From the NCBI RefSeq assembly GCF_022605165.1, contig NC_063073.1, positions 1,178,001 to 1,242,000 of the forward strand: a DNA stretch of 64,000 nucleotides, in the 5' to 3' direction. The position numbers and the translations under genes were made by a program. This DNA comes from Purpureocillium takamizusanense. Taxonomy: Eukaryota; Ascomycota; Sordariomycetes; Hypocreales; Ophiocordycipitaceae. The notes under the pieces were generated by a model, which searched no databases, was not told the DNA's origin, and saw nothing but the letters and a program-made list of their open reading frames with translations. This document shows, one piece after another, positions 59,172 to 64,000 of this stretch (positions are counted from its first letter, which is position 1; each line of letters begins with the position of its first letter).

Positions 59172-60650
59172 TTACAGGAGCAATGCGCCAAGCAGAGTGA
59201 AGCCGAGCGCCAGAGCGGAAACGACGATGGGACCCTTCTCGATGCCGCCGCGGACCGTGGTGCCAGCATTGTCCTTGTTGCCACCAGAGCCGCTGGCCGT
59301 CGGAGAAGGCTTGCCACTCGTCACATCGCCAGTGGAGGTGCCACTGCCACCGGCGTTCTGGGATCCATCACCTCCGAGACCAGGGCCCTTGCCAGCACCA
59401 TCCTTCATGTACTTCTGCGCCTGGCTGGGCATCTCAGGAACCTTGCTGGGATCGACATTCCAGCCGGCATCCGATGTCGGGCAGTCGACAGCATGGGTCG
59501 TGGTGGCGGCGCCGCCGGATCCCGTGGGCATGGGATTAGCCTTGAGGGCCTTCTTGTACAGGTCGAACTCGTCCGACTTGTCGACATTGTCGCCCTTGAG
59601 GGTGACGATGCCAAAGTCATTGTCCTCGACGGAGTACTCGTACATGAGACCGCCCGAGTAGACACCCGTCATCTGGTCGCTCATCAGAGCCTCCATCTCC
59701 TCGAACTTACGAGGGCGGTTCTTGATGCAACCCCACTCGGAAAGGCTGGAACTGTTAGCGGGGTTCGGAGGAAAACAACAGGAGCTGGATAGCCACTCAC
59801 AAAATCGGGAGACCGTAGGTGGTGAAGTTCTTGACCTTCTGGTCCCAGCCGGCCGTCTTGAAGTCGCTATTGCACCAGGAATAGTCGTTGAAGGCAAAGA
59901 AGTCGGAGCGCATGTCGTCGGAGCCGCAGTTCATGTAGTGTGCCGTCTGCATGCGGTTGGAGGCGACATCGGCAGCCGAGTACCCGACAGGGACTTTGCG
60001 AAGACCACGAGAGTTGATGTAGTTCTTCATGTCGCGCGTGACGGCCTTGACGAAGGGGGCCGACTTGTCGGTGTCCTTCTCGTCGTTGATAACCTCGTTG
60101 CCCGAAAAGAAGGCGAGGGTGTTGTCGTACTTGGCGAACATTTCGACCGTGGCGAAGACGCTCTGAAGGTACATGGCGTTGTAAGAGGGCGCAGGCTTCT
60201 TTCGGTTGATTGAGTATTGAGGGTTGTTGACATCGAGCACAAGGTAGATCTTGGCATCGCTCAGGGCCTTCATGCACTCATCGTGGTCCTTGGAGTTGTC
60301 GACGGCGTAGACGCGAATAGTGTTAACGCCGAGATCCTCGAACTGCTTGATGTCGCGCTTGCACTGCTTGGGGTCAGCCAAGGGGTCCTCGTTGGCCGAG
60401 GCACCACCGGGCTGATAGTCGATGCCGCGGATGTAGAATCGGTCCTTGCCAGTCCAGAAGGCTACATATCGCGAGTCAGGACACGAAGCGTTCGCAGACG
60501 GTAAGAGAGGACGAGGTACGTACCATTGCCCGAGGCAGTGACCGTCGGCAGATTGGCCCGCTTGTTGGGGGCCTGCTTCTTGGTCTGGGTGGGAGACGCC
60601 GTGACGGCGCCGATGGCCGCAAGGGCGGACACGAGCGTGTACCCCTTCAT
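59172..60650 (-). CDS. GH72 GPI-anchored 1,3-beta-glucanosyltransferase (Gel/Gas family)
   Basis: Three exons: 60650-60524, 60461-59801 and 59745-59172, with introns of 62 and 55 nt, giving 453 aa. A signal peptide (about 1-19) is followed by a short basic stretch and the GH72 catalytic domain, which begins FYIRGIDYQPGG. The two catalytic glutamates are visible: acid/base Glu165 in FFSGNEV and nucleophile Glu266 in IFLSEWGC, whose first codon is split by intron 2. The enzyme cuts and re-ligates beta-1,3-glucan chains at the plasma membrane/wall interface. There is no Cys-rich CBM43 (X8) module, so this is the short Gel type. A Ser/Gly-rich spacer and a hydrophobic C-terminus (VVSALALGFTLLGALLL) indicate GPI anchoring. 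An open frame continues upstream to 61659, but this is leader sequence. Confidence 0.95.
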
Positions 60651-61060
60651 TATTGCTCGACGTGAGTACGGCTGCAAAGATACAACGAGGTCGGGCTGCA
60701 ATGAAGAGCTCGTATGTCGGGAATAGTTGACGCGAAAAGTCGCGGAAGCGTGTATGAATGAATAGCGTGGTCAAGCCCCGAGAGAGTGCGAGGGGGAAAG
60801 GCAGAGAAGAAGAGCAAAGGATTAGATGGTTTTGAGAAAGTAAAGAAAAAAGGTCCAACAACGAGGGAGTCGGACTGGAGTGGATGAACAAGAGAAGGAA
60901 GTCTTGAAGGGGGGTCTGGAATGGAAAGAAGGGGAGGTAAAAGAGGTCGCGACAGGAGGGAGGGAGTCGCGGGTAGAAGTGGCCAGGGCGCCGTTGGCCG
61001 CCAGTGGCTGCAGCAGCGGGGCCGGCGGGACAAAGGTGGGCGGGTAGGTAGTACGTAGTA
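60651..61060 (-). promoter_or_regulatory. pyrimidine-rich 5' leader of the GH72 gene
   Basis: Read on the minus strand, the ~400 bp before the ATG are strongly C/T-rich (TCCTTTGCTCTTCTTC-type sequence). They include CACTCTCT (60788-60781) and CCTTCTCT (60898-60891), which match the CNYTCNYT element bound by the cell-wall regulator Ssd1 in yeast. TTTGCAG just before the ATG could be a leader-intron acceptor; the donor is not clear. Confidence 0.45.
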
Positions 61061-64000
61061 GTAGGTGGGTGTGAGATGGGACAGGGCAGGGGAGGGGGAG
61101 GGGGGACAAAGAAAGAGCCAGGGCGTGGCTGTCTTGCGTCGAGTGTCTCGGACGTTGGAGGCTGGGCATTGCACACACTGTACGACGAATTAACTTTCGT
61201 ACCTGTAAATGACTGGCTGGCCGCAGCGGTGCCGTGTTCCCTCACCAGAGAACCATGATGAAGATCAAGGTGCTGTATGGTCAGTAGCACTTTAGTGCTC
61301 AGAAAGACACCTCCGTAACTAGGTACTAGACAACTCCCAGCATGCACTGTACATGGCATTGAGGATGAGTTGAGAGGGCCAGGCGTCGAGTCAGGAAGAG
61401 TTGGCCTCGGAGTCACGGAAAGAATGAATGCCATCGGCGGCCAACAACACTGACTACCAACGCAACGAGGCCGCCGACGTCGCGTCGACAGGATATGGTT
61501 TATATCCATGGCCACGGGCCGATTGGCGGGCGGCTCGCACGCCCACTCCCAGGACACGAAGCCCTCCCCGCCCGCGCGGCTTCGCGGAGCCAGATCTGGT
61601 GTTGGAAAGGGGAGGCATGGACTGCGGGTAACAGGCCGCTGTTGCCGCCAGCAGTACAAAGTACGGACAAAATACTAAGGTCCAGTTTGTTCCTAACGGA
61701 CAGAGCCCTCCAGTATGACGATGGGATGGAATTCATCGATGCAGGGCAGCTAAAGGCGCCCGCGGACACAGAACCTACCTCCACAAGCAGGAAGCGTCGT
61801 TGTGGTGCCTGCACGCCCTTCCTTACCTTGCGTACGAGGTCCCTCTTGCATCTCATGGAAAGCTGCCCGGGCTCCAAGGCTCCCTCAGTCACCAGACAGC
61901 AGGATAAACCAGGAAGAGCCATACTCCGTACAGCCCCTCAAGTCCTCTTGTTTCCCTAAAACGACAGGTCGCTGGTCGCTTGATTGGGAGTTGCCCTGAG
62001 GTTTTGGGCAGACGCGTGTCAGGTGAAGAGTTGCCACACTGTACGGGGCCCCCCCAAATCTCGCGCACGCCCCCTGGCTCGGCGCCACGCCTGCCCTGAT
62101 GCCCACCTCCAAGGAAAGCTTGTCCCGCAACCTTGGATGTTCGTCAGTTTAGTTGGCCACGCACGCACGTCCACACACGCACACCTCTCCGCCGCCACTG
62201 CCCCGTATCCAGCCCAAACTAAAAGAGATGGAGGTGCGGTCTGTCACCCTCTCCTCGCGGACACACCACTTCGGCTGGACAGGGGGCGCTGCTCGTGTTC
62301 TGCTGCACTGCCTCGCTCGTGTCATGCGCTTGATGAGGCAGTCGGTAACATCCAATGCCTACGAAGTACTTCGTACTGCCTACCTATCCTACAGTATATA
62401 TGGAGTACAGTACACACAGTCACTCCAGCACCAAGCATGGACCGGAAGACGGCAGAGGTGCGTTCCTCTACGTATTTGCCGAGCGGCCAGCCTCCCGAGC
62501 AATCCGGTGGACGGTTACAGCACAGCAAATGGGCCAAGCCTAACAAACCGTGGCATGGCAAAGTGAGGGAACGAGTGGCCTTGCTGGATGGCGACGCGCC
62601 GCGTACCGCCCAGCAAAGCAGCAGCACCACCCCAGCCATCCACAACCCCGTGTTTTTGGGAATGCTGGAATGTGCTACCAACCACGCGCCCATTGTTTCC
62701 TGCGCCGCAGCACCGCTCTTGCGGCGTCTTCGGCGGGCATGGTGCAAATACCGATAGGCAGCTAAAAACGGGACTCGACGTCATGAAGGGGGCTTCCAGC
62801 ACCAGGGTTTCGCCCTCAAACAACAAGCGCCATGGAGTGGAGAGTTTTCGTGGCAGGGCATTGCCGCCAGAAACCCATACCGGCCGGCCGAGCCCTCTGA
62901 TTCAATGTGCGACGAGATATTGAATTGCTACCACCAAGGCTTGCTACTCCGTACGTCGTTAGTAGTTGTCTTCGTCAGCCATCGCGACTGCCCGCCCCCT
63001 GTCCGCCGCTGCCGCTGCCTCTGCCGTCCACGGTGGTGTTGTTTCCAAGGGGCGGAGAAATCTGGTTTGCATCGTGGGTCTCGTTAGCGGGATCGTCAGG
63101 GGGGGCGCCGCTCTGTCGTCCGGGGTCAGGGCCTTGTCTGCAGGCTCCCCTGGCCCCCTGGCCTGGCGCAGCTTCTTGATGCCGTGTGCAAGACAGACGG
63201 AGAGGAGATGAAAAGCGGGCGGATGGGTCGCGCCGAAGCTTTCGCGCGGCCTGCTGCCCTGGCCTGAGTCGGTAGATTTCTAGAACAGGTCGGTCCGGAC
63301 AAGACTACCTTGAATTGAAGAACTGATGAGTAACGAGGTAGATTGGACGTCCACGCAGTTAACTCTCAAAGCCGGTTTCCGGTAGTTGACCGACGGAGCC
63401 ATGGCACGACGGTCCGCGACATTCACGGACCGACAGCTTTGCATCACACGTGTCAAGCAACGTTTTCACTCAATGGCGACCGGTCGTACGATGGTCCCCC
63501 AATGCCTGCGACGGGCCCGGATAAAATATAAACATGCTTTCCTGTCTGACACTGCGGGACGGCCCAAGAATGAAGAATGGGTTTGACCACACGGACGTGT
63601 CTTCATGCTGGGACACCTGGATTTATCCTGCCAAGCTACCAAGGCGGGCGGACCGTTGGGCCACCTCCAGGACAGGCATGGGAGAGCCGACAGCTCTCTC
63701 GCCTCGCCGCAATGGATCTCTGTCGCACGTCCCAGGGTACCGCCGGAACCTGGGCGCTGCGAGTTGAAGTGACCATGACAAGTAGGAAGTACGGGGCCGC
63801 CCAGCGCGACCAGTTCATGTGCCATGCTTCGAAATTGCCGCGTTTCCTTCTCCGCTCCGCATCGGCAACGCAAAGCATCAAGCATATACTATATTCAACA
63901 TCTCTGAGGAAGCACGGCTGCACGTGCGGCGCCGTTATGCCCCTCGAAACCCAAGGAAACACCGGCCAACTGCGCATCAGGAGACGATGCACAGGCATCG
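61061..64000. other. intergenic region to the window edge, no gene recognised
   Basis: Only short, overlapping, domain-free frames. The region holds several TACKNNGTA-type motifs (TACAAAGTA 61655, TACTCCGTA 61922 and 62945, and the palindrome at 62360-62375). A gene with very small exons cannot be excluded. Confidence 0.45.
62360..62375. repeat. perfect 16-bp palindrome TACGAAGTACTTCGTA
   Basis: Two head-to-head copies of TACGAAGTA/TACTTCGTA sharing the central TA pair. This is the cleanest member of the intergenic motif family. Confidence 0.95.

Noticed and set aside
59797..61659. 620-codon frame that would extend the GH72 protein upstream
   Set aside because: Real protein starts at MKGYTLVSALAAIG with a signal peptide, then an intron. 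The extra upstream part is leader and lacks homology-like features.

Overview
The window is nuclear DNA of a filamentous ascomycete (Pezizomycotina, probably Sordariomycetes; a Hypocreales-like fungus is my inference). The evidence is GC-rich coding sequence, short introns (mostly 54-70 nt) with GTAAGT-type donors and CTGAC branch sites, and fungal families such as GH72, Ecm33, Anp1/Mnn9 and CFEM-like proteins. I see no bacterial operon, CRISPR array, rRNA, tRNA or intact transposon.

Layout. 0-7 kb: the 3' end of an unidentified gene (+), a 1,093-aa CFEM-like single-pass membrane protein with a long Pro/Gln-rich tail (-), and the ESCRT-III subunit Snf7/Vps32 (-, 4 exons). 8-14 kb: an Anp1/Mnn9-family mannan polymerase subunit (-, 6 exons) and an AlkA/Mag1-type DNA glycosylase (+). 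17-24 kb: the GPI protein Ecm33 (+) behind a long pyrimidine-rich leader, the splicing factor SPF45/RBM17 (-, 4 exons), and the DEAD-box helicase Dbp5 (+, 4 exons), which is divergent from SPF45. 26-51 kb: a giant 4,931-aa repetitive acidic protein (+, nearly all in one 14.6-kb exon), ribosomal protein eL22 (+), an SLC25 mitochondrial carrier (-) and a 1,740-aa disordered protein with Ala/Gly-rich hydrophobic patches (-). 54-61 kb: a small membrane protein with a PPPPY motif (-), TFIIH subunit Tfb5 (+), a dienoyl-CoA isomerase-type crotonase (-) and a GH72 glucanosyltransferase (-). No gene is supported in 60.7-64 kb.

The genes are mostly unrelated housekeeping functions. Mnn9 (mannan), Ecm33 and the GH72 enzyme (beta-1,3-glucan remodelling) all act on the cell wall but are far apart, so I do not claim a functional cluster. 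The most unusual locus is 26-51 kb. The giant protein has a basic Lys-rich N-terminal segment, thousands of acidic low-complexity residues, and a hydrophobic patch plus a very basic Ser/Arg tail. This resembles the architecture reported for the Woronin-body tether Leashin and the 'involucrin-repeat' proteins of Pezizomycotina. That assignment is an inference and has not been tested by alignment.

Exon boundaries were placed by hand from splice signals, reading phase and family knowledge. Each multi-exon CDS sums to a whole number of codons.
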